Positions 39,797 through 51,037 are shown, counted from the first letter of the stretch. The stretch is DNA of 64,000 nucleotides from Leishmania mexicana MHOM/GT/2001/U1103 (GCF_000234665.1 NC_018332.1:677755-741754); one strand, 5' to 3'. Made by a program: numbers and translations. The notes: generated by a model not told the origin, from the sequence alone.

Positions 39797-41170
39797 TCAG
39801 ATGCACGTAACCGTGACGCCGGTGCCCAGCTCTCGCTCCTGAACCTGCAGCGCGCATCTCTTCACAAAGTCGTCGTCGAACAGCGACACGGCGACACGGC
39901 GCTGCACTAGGTGGTAGTACAAGTTCTTGAAGAAGCCGCGGTTGTAAGGGTTGCGCTTGTGAGCGTATACGTGCTGGATGCGCTCGCGGGTGCTCGCCTC
40001 CTGCGTGATCGACTGCCACATGGAGGTCGCTGTCATGGTGAGGAGGATGGATAAAGGCCCCAGCATCACAACCAGAAAGAACGCCACCGCCAGCAGAGTT
40101 GCTGTGAACTTCTCCCAGTGTGTCCATAGGGCGGAGATGATGACCATCGTCGGTAAGGCGCACATCATCGTAGCGACCGACACAAACACCGAGAACATCT
40201 CAATACGGCGACGACCAACACAGATACCGAGGACGCCGCAGTGATGATCGTGGTCGTAGCAGCAGAGGCCACAAATGTAGCAGTGGGCGGCTCGCACAGG
40301 GCGATGCATGTTGCACGTCGAGCACCACTTGCGCTCCATCGGAACGCCGTTCACATCCTCCCACAAGCTCTCCCTCTGGTTGCGCTCAATGTCACGCAGA
40401 GTCATTTCTTCGGCAGCGGCAGCGGCAGCGGTGTCGCCGCCCTCGTCGTCCATGTAGCCCGGCTTCACATAGCCGGGATCACTGTACGCGAGCCGAAACA
40501 GCAGTATGTAGAAGAGAGCGACAAGCACCCACTCGGCGTGGTAGTACCACGTTATCCACTCCAGCTCTAGGTACGCCCAGATCCACCTCACGGGGATCAT
40601 GAATAGAACGGTGAAAGAGCACGGCGCCGAGTAGGCTGTGGTCGTTTGTGGGGCGCAGATGTTCACGTAGCCGTAGAAGGGAATGCGCTTGCGGAAGATG
40701 CGGACGTGCCCGATTTTGGCATACGGCTTCTTTCCAAAGACAACGTACTCGATCGCGTGTGTCACAGGGAAGAAAAAGGAAAACCTCTGCGCGAGCGCCT
40801 GTTGGCGCTGGGCGGAGAAGGCCTGCTTCGTCTCCCCCGTCATCACTGTCGGCATGACCTTGCGCTTCTCTGCCTCCACGCTGTTCAATAGGTTGTTTAC
40901 CTGCGCGCTGGCGGACATCCCAGTAGACGGCTCTACCTCCGCTGAGTAGTGCACAACCTTGATCCGTTGCGTGTCCCCCTCGTAGACGCCGGTGTCGGTG
41001 TCGGGCAGCGTCTCTGCCGGGTTGCGGAGGTCAATCATGGCATTGCACGTCGGACACCGCACGCCGTACATCCTTTCACTGGTGCACTCAAAGTCCATCG
41101 GATTGCAGCACACGGGGCACACAACCCCATACGTGATGCCCTTCACCGGGCGGTGAGTGGAGAGAGACAT
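39797..41170 (-). CDS. DHHC-type palmitoyltransferase with N-terminal zinc-ribbon-like site (457 aa)
   Basis: A multi-pass membrane protein S-acyltransferase that attaches palmitate to cysteines of target proteins, usually at the Golgi, ER or plasma membrane. Start at the ATG at 41170 (MSLSTHRPVKGITYG). The N-terminus has two CxxC pairs (Cys18/21 and Cys39/42), a zinc-ribbon-like feature outside the core family. Two membrane spans follow, with the SDPGYV (DPG) motif after the second. The cysteine-rich domain ends in DHHCGVLGICVG (about residue 310), then come two more spans and a C-terminal NPYNRGFFKNLYYH block of the PaCCT type. The catalytic DHHC is intact, but the near-universal P-W-V-G-N-C-V-G downstream is changed to G-V-L-G-I-C-V-G. 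The protein should be active by its DHHC, but substrate or partner preference may differ. Confidence 0.9.
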   Translation of the reverse strand: MSLSTHRPVKGITYGVVCPVCCNPMDFECTSERMYGVRCPTCNAMIDLRNPAETLPDTDTGVYEGDTQRIKVVHYSAEVEPSTGMSASAQVNNLLNSVEAEKRKVMPTVMTGETKQAFSAQRQQALAQRFSFFFPVTHAIEYVVFGKKPYAKIGHVRIFRKRIPFYGYVNICAPQTTTAYSAPCSFTVLFMIPVRWIWAYLELEWITWYYHAEWVLVALFYILLFRLAYSDPGYVKPGYMDDEGGDTAAAAAAEEMTLRDIERNQRESLWEDVNGVPMERKWCSTCNMHRPVRAAHCYICGLCCYDHDHHCGVLGICVGRRRIEMFSVFVSVATMMCALPTMVIISALWTHWEKFTATLLAVAFFLVVMLGPLSILLTMTATSMWQSITQEASTRERIQHVYAHKRNPYNRGFFKNLYYHLVQRRVAVSLFDDDFVKRCALQVQERELGTGVTVTCI

Positions 41171-44100
41171 TGCTGAGGAGGAAGGGGGTCAAAGAGAGAG
41201 TTGCGCCACAAAGCGAAGGGCAAATGTTTTAGGGAAACAAAGGGAGAAGTGCAACAGCGGAGAGCGACGGCGCGGCACACGCCCGGCTCCCGTTCGCTCT
41301 CGCCGAGACCAGAAACGACGCGACCAAGCGGAGAAGACGCGTCGTTACCCGCAGCCGTGACCTTGCCCGGATATGACGCAGCGCGAGATCGAGAGGACTG
41401 AAACGGCCACACAAACACCCGCGCGGGAAGAAAGAGAGACACGCTCAAAGCAAGGAGACACGCTGATGTACCCAACAACCTTATCTTCTGCAAGGGTGTC
41501 AGTGCGAGGGTTTGCGTGTTCGCGCAGAGGAATGCTCCACACCCTATTACCTGTCGGTGCCAGTGTATAGGTGCGCTTGCCTATGAACCAGTGTCCTTGT
41601 TTACAGTACCCTGGTAAACGAGCCTGTGGGTGCGTGTCTGTGTGCGTGTGTGGATGGAGGTGAGATGGAGGATGAGGAGGCGTGGCCCTGTGTGTGCTCT
41701 AGAGGCCAACGTACTTTCTGAACGATAAGAAGATCGCAAGGCGTAGACGCTCATCCGAGTGCTTGCCGAGTTGTTGCCGTCGATGTGCGAGGCCCCTCAC
41801 CCACCCACTCCCCCGGGATGTGTTGATGTCAGGGAACAAAACGAAAAAGCTGTGCGGGAGAGCGACGGAGGCAACGAAAGAAATGAAAGATGATGAGACA
41901 CAGCGGTGCAGTGTCGGCAGTCTGCTGCGCTGGCAAGCGACCAGAGATGCGCCTACATAGAGAAAGGGAAACGCGTGGAGAGAAGCGCGCAAAGCAGGGG
42001 CGACTACATGCATGCGTGCTGTGTGGATGAAGGTGAGAGGAGACATCCACGAGGAGCTTGTATCTAAGCATGCAAGCACACGCTCACGCACACAGAGACA
42101 CTCATGACGGCTCACGACGGCGTACTGCTTTCGCCTCGAAGGTTTGCCGTTGCCTTTTCTTTTTCAGCCTTCTGTTGTTTTCTTTTTCTGGGGAGTGTGT
42201 ACCCCAACGCGCGTGGCGGCATGATCGAGAGGGAGGTGGATGCGAGCAGATGCGCGGTCGGGAAACATCTAGGGGGCACACATGCACATCATGAGAGAAT
42301 AATGAATGCCTTGTCCGCTTTTTTGGTGGAAGGGGGGTGTCCAGAGGATGCAGAACACACAAGAGGACACTGCAGAGAGCGCGGAGCACCACACCACCAC
42401 CACCACCGCTCACCCTCTCTCCCTTGATAGAACGACATGTGCAGGGGGGAAGTGGGAAACAGGCAGCCACACAAACGCGCAGGCTGTGCTTCTCGCATTC
42501 TTTCACCTGCTCCCCCCCTCGCCCACCCATCAGAGACAGAGAAGCTGAGAGCCACATCAAACTAAAGGAAAACCGAAAAGACGCAGTGAAACCCATGACA
42601 GAGTCGGGGGGTCTCCGTGCCTACAACACATCGAAACATGGCGAAAGGCTCGGCGTTGGCGAACGGGTCGAGTAGCAGAGAGAGGGATGAAGCGGCATGG
42701 CAAGTAAGCAGGTAAAGTCAACACAACAGATCAAAGGAGAGAGAAACATCTCGCAAGAAGGCGGGAAAAAATGGGGCGCCGCGGGGTTCTACACACGCCT
42801 CGCCCCTCAACATACGTACTTTACTCAACCACACACACACACACGCACGCACGCACAAGGAAACGCACATGCCCGCCTCGGCGACGGCAACGCAACACAC
42901 CGACGCACACCGGCGACGCTGCGCATTGCAATGATGTTCATGTCAGAGCAAACCCTGCAGAGGGTGGGGAGCGGCCGTGACCGAGAAACGGACTAGAAGA
43001 AAGGGCAAGGGTTGTGGTGCTTCCCCCCCCCCTCGGGCGCATATGACCATTCTGCAGAGGTCCATCCGCTATGAGAGGGGGGGGCAGCTCCGGCAGCCTT
43101 CCTGCTACCCCGCGAGCGGCTACTCTTCGTGGGCGGGCCACGCCCCCGGCGTGCACTGCCGTGCGTCCAGCTCCGGGGCTTTGCGCCTATGCACCTCATT
43201 AAAGTGCACGGTCACACCCTCCCTGCGCAGGTTGCCAGCCAGCCCTTGGGCGGCCATGCGGGCTCCGTCGCTGATCTACGAGGTACTGTCGGATACCAAC
43301 CCCCACGAGACAGTGGCGGGGTAGCAGAAGCAACACATGCGAAGCAGCCCACCACAGGCGCCGCTCTTCTTCCCGAGGGATTCAATGAGCTGCTGGGTGC
43401 AGGAGGTCCGGCTCATGTCCACGCTCTGCTGGGACGATGAAAGCGCTTTGACGTCCTTCCACCACCGCACCAAAGCAGCAAACGGCGTGAGCTCGGGCTG
43501 TTGCCTCTCCGCCGCCACCACCACAATCCGACATGTGGCCGCTGGAGAACAGCACAAAACCCGCTTCCAGCGCCCCCCCCCCACCTCCTCCTCCTCCCTT
43601 TCCGTATGTCGAGGCGAGCCTTTATGTGGCTCTCCTACGACGCTACTCTCTCGGTCGGAGCGCGCCGAAGTAGAGCAGTGCGTTGAGGTGCCACGAGAAG
43701 CGCAGGGTTCTGCCGTGCGGCGGCGGAATGTGCCACTACAGGTGTCGGAGCTGCCGCTGGCACACCTCTGGAAAGCTCGGGTAGCGACCGGTGACGCGAG
43801 ACCCCGCCGCTGCCTTGCTCTTCTTCACGCAGGATAGATCGCGGCGCCACATAAGGTGCATCTCCCCCACCCCAGCCCCCCATCTCATCCCTCTGTGGTG
43901 GAAGAAGCGGAGAGTGAGAAGCGCGCCTTGCCCATGGAGCCCCCCATGCTACTCGTGAGAGGGGAAGCATGCATGCGAGTGCGTACATTTCTCCCTGTGC
44001 ACCTGTTCCGGCGAAGTCAAGGGCAGAGGGGGGAGGTGTTCGGGTTGAGTGCCTAGTGGGATGTAGGCCGGTAGGGTGGTCAAGAAGAGGAAAGCAAGAG

Positions 44101-44700
44101 CGGCATCAGGAGCGGAGAGACGTTTCGTCGCTGCCGATCAGCAGACAGAAGAGAAAGAGGTTGAGGTGAGAGGTGCTCTGGGCAAAGTGGGAGGGTGATA
44201 TGCACAGACCGGCCCTGCAGATGGGATGTCACCGGTGAGACGCGACATTCGAAGCGCATTCCTCTCGGTCAGAGGATGCCGGCGGTGGTGGCGTTCACTG
44301 CCCACATGGCATGCACTGCACCACTGCTTGGCACGTGTCTTGTCCGGGCAAAACTATAGCAGAGACAACGCCCATGTAGGATACGAGAAGAAGAGCCTTG
44401 CTGGGGTTCGCTTCCTGCGCCCCGGCACTCCTGCATCGGTGGAAGGATGAAGTGGTGAGGAGTGCCTGACAAAGAAAAAAAGGCAAGAGATCAGCGTGAG
44501 AGAGCGCCGAGGAGAGAGGGCGGGGGCGATACCACAGCGACCACAGCGCAGCGACGAGCAAGAGGAATACGTCCCTCCACTACGTGCCGAGAGGACTTCA
44601 CGCACCACCGAAGAAGCCTAAGCGACGCGTGTGGGAAGCCAGCGGGAGAGGAGGATAGAGAAGGGTCTTTCGCACCTCCACCACGTCACCAGTCACGCCT
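41171..44700. other. 3.5-kb intergenic region containing a probable SIDER element
   Basis: No gene supported between the DHHC start and the J-protein stop. Low-complexity purine/CA tracts occupy about 41640-42960. The block from about 43020 on is non-repetitive, with degenerate open frames, and is listed separately as a probable SIDER2 retroposon. Confidence 0.6.
43020..43560. mobile_element. probable SIDER2-type degenerate short retroposon
   Basis: The block begins with a C run and a CTCGGGCGCAT segment. It continues through CACACCCTCCCTGC, AGCCCTTGGGCGGCCATGCG, CTGTCGGATACCA, GCAGCCCACCACAGGCGCCG and CTTCTTCCCGAGGGATT. This combination is what I remember of Leishmania SIDER2 elements, which are about 550-bp truncated relatives of ingi/L1Tc retroposons found mainly in 3' UTRs. 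They are reported to destabilise the mRNAs that carry them. Here it would sit in the 3' UTR or intergenic DNA after the J-domain gene. The match is from memory, not from an alignment; the right boundary is uncertain and related sequence may run to about 43850. Confidence 0.65.
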
Positions 44701-46437
44701 TTACTCTTCACAGAGAAAGCAGCGACCACGAGGGGCCTTGCCGCACGCACACCGCTCTCCTGCGGGGCCGCCGCTGCCCCAGCCTCGAGTCGCGCTCCCG
44801 CTGCTCCCTCCCACCCCGCCGCCACCGGCGCGTCGACTGCGCACAGATGATCCAGCCAACGGGAGAGAGTACATGTGAGAAAGAGAAGCAGAAGGGGTGT
44901 GACAGTATTTCGGATCTCGCACCTCTTCCTGCAGCGCATTGCAAAAGGCTTCGAGTGTGGATGGAGTCGATGATGCTGCACTAGACACCGGCGTCGCACA
45001 CGACATGTCCAGCTGGACTGGGTCCGTCTTCATCGCTGCGCGGTGAGTCACAGGGGCGCCGCTGCTTTCGAAGTCAGCCCTGTCGCTTATGTTACTTCGA
45101 GACTGGGAAGCACCTGAATGCGCCGTGGATGACCACAGTCTTGTCGGGGGGCCCGAAAATTTTGCCGCGGCGGTCTCATGGGTGCGATACCCCCGCGCTG
45201 CAGAGCCATTTGAGCCGTCTCGAGAGGATAGGCCTCGGGTCCATTCCGCAATGTTCTCTGAGCCGCCCTCGTCCTCATCGTCATCGGCGTCCAACCGAGC
45301 CAAGAGCTCAGCCAAAGTCGGCAGTTCGGGCTGTCGCGTACTCCGCTGCTGTTTCGAGGAATGCTGCGTTGCCACCCCTGTTCGCCTGGCAATCACGCCG
45401 CCGGCACTAGTATCGTTTGGCGCAGAGGATGCTTGCTCAAACACGAGCGGTGGTGCTGGGCCAAAGTCGCTTGCCGCGCCGGCAAACGAAGTGCAGCCGC
45501 CGGTCGATGCACGGCGTCTAATGCGGGGCGGCGCAGCTCCCGTTGAGCCGCCTTTGAAGGCCGGGTGCGCGTCGAAGACGGGGGGAGGGGGCACGGCAGG
45601 GTTACTGCTGCTGTCATCGAAGACATTCGGCGCTGGAACCACCGCGGCTGCCGGTGCCCCTGCGCTGGTGGCGAATACGTCGGGTGGCTCGGGCACTGGT
45701 GCGGAGGGGAGCACCCCTTTACTCGTCGACACTGCAGCCGATGCTGGACGACGTGAGGGGGGTGGTGGTGGCCGTGGCGGTGACGCCCTCCCAGCTGAGG
45801 CGGCGGCAGCGGTACGTGGGTGAGTCAACGAAGACCGCCCTAAGCTGCTCCTGCTGCCCGTGCTGAAGACAGGCGACAGGGGCGGTGACAGCGGGGATGA
45901 CGAAGCAGAAGACGTGGAGGAGAACGATGTCGAGGAGGAAACATACGACTCGGCATCTTCACCGTTGACCGCGTTACCTCTCCTGAACGCATCTCTCTTC
46001 GTCGACGTTGACGGATCGGCTGTGCTCTGGAACGCCGCCTGCTCTGCAACGTTAACGCCACCACTGCCCTCGGCTTCGCGGCTGCTGACGAGGTACTCGA
46101 AGCAGCTCTGCAGTAGCTGAAACGCCTCAGATGCCTGGGAGCTCGTGTTCTTGTCCGGATGCACGCGAATGGCAAGTTGCCGATAGCGACGCCTCAACGT
46201 CGCTGAGCTCTGCAGGGAATCATGGCCAAAGATGCGCAAGGCAGCTAAATGCATCATGGCAGGGTGAGAAGGAGCGTGACGGGGTGCAGCCGCAGCTGAC
46301 ACATCACGCCATATCCGCAGCACGCACTCTACTATCTCCTCGTCCGTTGCACCCGCCGGGTCATGCAGAGCTGCCCATGTGGTGATGTGCGCTGACGAAG
46401 AGACTCCATGGCAGGAGTTCAAGGTAGACGGCTGCAT
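44701..46437 (-). CDS. J-domain (DnaJ-like) protein (578 aa)
   Basis: An Hsp40-family co-chaperone that would stimulate an Hsp70 ATPase. Start at the ATG at 46437 (MQPSTLNSCHGVSSSAH). A J-like domain occupies about residues 65-120, with the essential HPD tripeptide in RVHPDKNTSSQ (about residue 92). Helix II basic residues LRRRYRQLAI precede it and a short helix III, ASEAFQLLQSCFEYL, follows. Helix I is atypical, preceded by HLAALRIFGHDSL in place of the usual YYE-LGV pattern. From residue 125 on the protein is Ser/Pro/Ala-rich and low-complexity with no Gly/Phe or zinc-finger region, so it is a class C J protein. The last residues have a Cys-rich end (CACGKAPRGRCFLCEE) that could bind a metal. 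Client and cellular location unknown. Confidence 0.82.
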   Translation of the reverse strand: MQPSTLNSCHGVSSSAHITTWAALHDPAGATDEEIVECVLRIWRDVSAAAAPRHAPSHPAMMHLAALRIFGHDSLQSSATLRRRYRQLAIRVHPDKNTSSQASEAFQLLQSCFEYLVSSREAEGSGGVNVAEQAAFQSTADPSTSTKRDAFRRGNAVNGEDAESYVSSSTSFSSTSSASSSPLSPPLSPVFSTGSRSSLGRSSLTHPRTAAAASAGRASPPRPPPPPSRRPASAAVSTSKGVLPSAPVPEPPDVFATSAGAPAAAVVPAPNVFDDSSSNPAVPPPPVFDAHPAFKGGSTGAAPPRIRRRASTGGCTSFAGAASDFGPAPPLVFEQASSAPNDTSAGGVIARRTGVATQHSSKQQRSTRQPELPTLAELLARLDADDDEDEGGSENIAEWTRGLSSRDGSNGSAARGYRTHETAAAKFSGPPTRLWSSTAHSGASQSRSNISDRADFESSGAPVTHRAAMKTDPVQLDMSCATPVSSAASSTPSTLEAFCNALQEEVRDPKYCHTPSASLSHMYSLPLAGSSVRSRRAGGGGVGGSSGSATRGWGSGGPAGERCACGKAPRGRCFLCEE

Positions 46438-47381
46438 GCCGCCTTGACCACGTGTCCTCCCCGTTCACTGGCCTGCAGAGGAGGGGTGCAAAGACTCTCC
46501 GGCACGCAGCACAAGCCCACAATGCGGACATGCATAGATCGAGAGAGGGAGAGAGGCGGGGGATGGAAAGACAATAAAAAAAGGGGCGGATGCGAGCAAA
46601 GGGGAAGGGGAGGGGGAGGGGGTCGAAGACGGAGCAGACACGGAAAACAGCCTCGCGCTCCAACTTGCTGTTGCGCAACAGGACACATCACGAGAATGCT
46701 CAAGCCGAGAAGCCGAAGAAGCCTCGACATGCCCAACACGGTCACACGCTGGTTGCAGCAGTCTTGTTTCTCGCGCCGCTCCCCGGCGTTCGTGCACTCT
46801 TTTCCTTTTTTTCGTGACTTTTTTGCAGAGAAGTCGCCAAGGGCGAGTGGCGAGCGGAGCTGCACGCCGCCAAAAGGTTGGTGGCTGTCAGGGGAAACGT
46901 GCAGAAGCTGGCAGTCCCACTGTCCGACGACGACAACCGCCACCACCAGCGGGAGAGCCTCGTGCAAAGATCATATCCTATTTTCGGTTTCCTCGGGGCG
47001 TTTGTTTCGGTATGGATGCGGTTGGTTGGTGGAGAGGGGGGGGGGCCAGAAGGGATGCAGAGAGAGAGACGCATACGTGTCACTCGCTAAACTACGCAGT
47101 AGAAACGGGATTAAGTAAAGATGAGGCAACACAGCGATATGTGTGTGTGTGTTTTGGGGGGGGGAGGTGAACGGTGTGCTGAGGGGCGTACGCCTTTGTG
47201 GGATGTCTATGCGTGACTCGCACATGTGGGGTGTGCCAACGTGCACCGCCATATTGGCGCAGACACGCGCAGGCAGGTAGGCAGGCAGTGCACTGCACAG
47301 GGCCTGGCACGGTCTCTCCCTCCGCCTCGCGCCGAATCACTGTGCGCCACCCTGCCCTTCTCACTCCGTCACTCCCTCTCC
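46438..47381. other. intergenic/UTR region
   Basis: About 0.9 kb. Contains a purine-rich plus-strand tract at 46540-46625, which is a C/T tract on the mRNA strand and a likely splice-acceptor region for the J-protein gene, plus G runs at 47034-47044. No gene supported. Confidence 0.6.
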
Positions 47382-49382
47382 TCAGTATCGCTCCACGGCT
47401 GCGTTGACCGTTTGCCGCCGCCGCATCTCGTCCACCGCCTGCCGCGCAGCGCCGTATTGCAGCACAAAGAGGATGGAGAGTGGTATTTCGTGCTCCGGCT
47501 GGCCGTCATACTGCGGACGGCAGCGGTAGACGAGGGTGGCAACCCGCTTGTCACGGAACTCATAGAGAATGCTGTCCTCTTCGCGCCAGAAGATGTAGTG
47601 TGTAAGGTCGAGTGGGGACTCGGGGGCACCCATCGCACCACCGCTGCCACTTCTACTAGCCCCCTCGCTCCCTTTCTTAGTTTTATGGTTTCCACCATTG
47701 TGATGTTTCCGGTGAGCTGCAGCGGCTGCGTCGCCACCACTCCCAGCTCCTTCAGAGCCGCCGCCAGATGAGGATGGTATGGCATGCTTCGGCAGTGTCA
47801 CCGGCGCATCTGTGGCACGCTGGACCTTCGCCAGTACGGCAAACATGCTTGGGTGCGTTGCAAAGATGGGATGCTCGTGCGTCGCCATGGCCTCCCCCGC
47901 CGTCTGTGTTTGAATCTTTTTTCGCTCCTGCTGGCCGGCGGCATCTAGGCGATCAAGCACATCCTCGAGAATCTGCACCGTCAGCTCCAGCGGGATGTTT
48001 CGAATGTACTCGGAGATGAGCAGAAGGCACTTGGCGCGCGACGACGCGGCGGGGCCGCCGTCCACGACGCTCGTCAAAATGTCTGTCGGTGGAATGCCTG
48101 CTGCTGCCTGCCGCCACACGCGCTGCTGCAATAGCCCACAGAGCGGACGCAGTGCCGCGGGGTAAAGCGACTGCCCGTGTGCGAGGTCTAGCACAGAGGA
48201 AAGGCCATAGAACTCTTGCTCCTCCTCCCCTGTGGCGTCTTCGCCGTTGTTCTGCAGGCGCACAACGCTGGTGAAGGGGCTCTCGTACAGTGCCAACCCC
48301 AGCTCATCACGGTCCACCTCGTTCATTCGGTCGGGGCAGAGCTGATCCATCAGGTGGAGAAGCCCGTCGACGTTCGATGCCTCCATGTCAAACACGCCAA
48401 AGTCGACAGTCACAAGACCATCACCATCGTCGTCATCGTCGGACTCGCCGCTGCACTGCCCAGCGGCGACGCCGCCACCGCGACGCCGCGTGTCCCAAAC
48501 ACCACCAGCGCTGTTCTCCTCTTCCTCCTCGCTCTCCTCGTCGCTACCCTGCTCCCTGCCAAAGTCGGACAAGTCATTGTTCGACTCGCCCTCCTCATCC
48601 ACATCTGAGGAGTGCCTCGAGTCATCGTCGCTGCTGCCCAGCGGGCTACTATCATCGGGCACCTCATCCTCCTCGCCACTGTCACTGCTGTCTTTCTCAC
48701 CTTCGCCTATCTTCTGGCGTCGCTGGGTAGCAGCAGCAGCCGCAGCAGCCACCGACTTCCGTAGCTGGCGCAGCTCCGCCTCTTCCTCCGCCGCAGCGCT
48801 GTCGCCGTCGCTTCCGTCGCCGAGCGCAGAGTCATCGCTGCTAAGTTGGTTACCATCGTCTCCAACGTAGTCGTTGGAGCTGAAGTCGATGTCATCATCA
48901 TCCTCCTCTTCGTCGTGACTGGCGAGATCGAGTCCTTTCGATGCAGCCGAAGAAGCTCGGCCTGGAAGAGGTGGAAAACCAACCCTACCAGTCATCAGCA
49001 CAGGGAGCCTCTGCTGCGCGCTCAGCGCCGCCTCTCCCGAGATGTTGTCATCGTCGACAGGTTGGCCATCCTTGTCGAACGAGATGCGACGTCGCTTGGC
49101 GTGCGCCTGCAGTTGCCGGCGGTGTCGCACCAGTGACTCGGGCGTGGCAGGGAAGTCCTTGGCTCTCTTGCGGGTCTTCTCGGCCAACTCTATCTCACCT
49201 GGGGAGTAAACGGTGTCGGCGCGCTCAGTCCCAGCGGCAGCCGAGGAAGCTCGAAGAGACGTCGAGTTCTTCAAGCTCGCATCACTGCTACGCAAACTCT
49301 TGCCGTAGCACTCGAGGTTGCTCCGGTGATGGGCCGTACTTTCGATGTCGATCGGCTCCGGCTGGCGGTGACGCTTCGGCAT
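47382..49382 (-). CDS. BCP1/BCCIP-family protein (666 aa)
   Basis: Start at the ATG at 49382 (MPKRHRQPEPIDIEST). The C-terminal half (about residue 322 to the end) fits the BCP1/BCCIP family (p21-C-terminal-region-binding type). Family-like segments are VDFGVFDMEASNVDGL, followed by LLHLMDQLCP, YGLSSVLDLAH, CLLLISEYIRNIPLEL and, near the end, YEFRDKRVATLVY. In yeast Bcp1 is a nuclear chaperone for ribosomal protein uL14 and acts in nuclear export; BCCIP also contacts BRCA2 and p21. The N-terminal half is a long acidic, Ser/Asp/Glu-rich low-complexity region absent from the yeast protein (about 283 aa), making this one more than twice as long. The start MPKRHR is followed by basic patches that could import it into the nucleus. 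A role in ribosome biogenesis is the more likely one. Confidence 0.82.
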   Translation of the reverse strand: MPKRHRQPEPIDIESTAHHRSNLECYGKSLRSSDASLKNSTSLRASSAAAGTERADTVYSPGEIELAEKTRKRAKDFPATPESLVRHRRQLQAHAKRRRISFDKDGQPVDDDNISGEAALSAQQRLPVLMTGRVGFPPLPGRASSAASKGLDLASHDEEEDDDDIDFSSNDYVGDDGNQLSSDDSALGDGSDGDSAAAEEEAELRQLRKSVAAAAAAATQRRQKIGEGEKDSSDSGEEDEVPDDSSPLGSSDDDSRHSSDVDEEGESNNDLSDFGREQGSDEESEEEEENSAGGVWDTRRRGGGVAAGQCSGESDDDDDGDGLVTVDFGVFDMEASNVDGLLHLMDQLCPDRMNEVDRDELGLALYESPFTSVVRLQNNGEDATGEEEQEFYGLSSVLDLAHGQSLYPAALRPLCGLLQQRVWRQAAAGIPPTDILTSVVDGGPAASSRAKCLLLISEYIRNIPLELTVQILEDVLDRLDAAGQQERKKIQTQTAGEAMATHEHPIFATHPSMFAVLAKVQRATDAPVTLPKHAIPSSSGGGSEGAGSGGDAAAAAHRKHHNGGNHKTKKGSEGASRSGSGGAMGAPESPLDLTHYIFWREEDSILYEFRDKRVATLVYRCRPQYDGQPEHEIPLSILFVLQYGAARQAVDEMRRRQTVNAAVERY

Positions 49383-51037
49383 GATGAAAGGACGCGTGCT
49401 CGTTTTTCTCTCCCTCTCGCACACGTGCGGATGCGCGTACCTGCGTGTTTGATGGAGCGTGGGCAAAGCGGGCGTGTGCGGGAGGGGGTGTATAAGCAAG
49501 CAGCTGTCACAACGAGGGCACCTAAAGAGAGGGAGAGGAGATGGCAAGGCGCTGGGGAAGTCGATGCGCTTCGCTACGCTGAGGTGTTCCCAAGCCACAA
49601 CAAGAAAAGGGGCAGCGGCAGAGAAAAAAAAGCGCACAAATGGACAAGACGAACGTGCAGGAAGAGAGAGTGACGTGGACCAGCCCTGGCGTCCACCACC
49701 CGGGAGGGACAAGTCCGAACGGCTGCATGCTCACCCACACACACGCACACGCAGGCAGGCAGGCGTCTCTACACCCCCCCCCACCCGTCCCCCACCACTG
49801 ACCCCTCTCCGCATCAGCCACCGCTACTTGCGCCCAGCAGACGAGAAGAGACTCAGCAGTGCAATCGGCCCACAAAGAAGAGCGCACAACGCCGAGCAAT
49901 CAGATGATCGACGCCTCTCGTCTGGGCTCATCATCGATGGCAACGTCCGAAAAGTGGACGCATGCGCACGTCATCGCGCCATCCTCCAGCGCGCCTGTTG
50001 CCCGTTCCTTTTGGGACGTTTTTTTGTTGTTACGGACTTCACCTGTGGCACACACAAACAGACGTGCGCATGTACGCGCACCCAGATGCAGGCGCGGGAG
50101 GGGAGATGTACAAAACAGGCATCAACACTTGAAAAAAAGGGCAGCGAGCGAGTCGATCCTGGTCAGGGAACAGACGTTCACCCCCCCCCACCCCCAACAC
50201 ACATACACGCACTGAGAGAGATGGAAAAGAGGCGCATCCCATTACGGCAAGTAATGTGACGCATAAATATTCAGCAGCAGCGCAGATGACCTTCCTCAAC
50301 CGGCAGCAGTGTGTCCACACGCGTAAACACCATCGTCTGGCTGTACTTCCCCCCCCCACTCCACCCCCTCGCATCCCGTATTCCGCACCAACAGCTCCCC
50401 AGACACGCACACGCAGCGTCTCGCCCGCTCCTCCGCCCTCCACGGAGAGAGCAGCGTCAACTTAGTCGCCCGCAATGGAGACTGCACGACGTGTACAGAG
50501 CCCACCGTCTTGCCACGGCGTGCACAGGCTCCACACCCGTGTATCTGTATGCCTGTGTGTGTGCGTGTGTGTGTATGTTCGACCCGTCGAACAAGGCGAT
50601 GCAGTCTTGTGCCAAAAACTCCGCTGCAGTCCCCAAAAGAAGCGGGGTGATACCGAGAAAGAGAGACGGTATCTGCTACGATGGATGTCTGAGCCGTAGA
50701 AGACTCGGAGGGCCTCAGTGTGCAGGTATCAGCGGGAGTAGTAATAATGGGGGGGGGGGGGGCGGAAGCCGAGAGAGCGCAAGACGACAAGAACGAGAAA
50801 TGAACAGCAGCGGACAAGAGACAAGAGGGAGAAGGTGGGGGTGCAACCTACGCCCTAACAGGCTTCACTGCCCTCCCGTCCCTCCCGCTCTGCCTCTCCC
50901 TCCCATGCCTTCCTCCTCGACTCGCACCTGCTTCAGTGATGTCGTCTCTCCCGTGCTCTCCCAGCGTCCCTCCTCCCAACTCTCCAACTCTATGGCACAC
51001 CGCCGCCCTGCGCTGGCTCTTTTGCTGCACCGGCGGC
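49383..51037. other. intergenic/UTR region
   Basis: About 1.65 kb with no supported gene: a minus-strand C/T tract near the BCP1 start, several purine-rich tracts, and a run of about 14 G near 50749-50762. It presumably contains the BCP1 5' UTR and the PDCD5 3' UTR. Confidence 0.6.
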
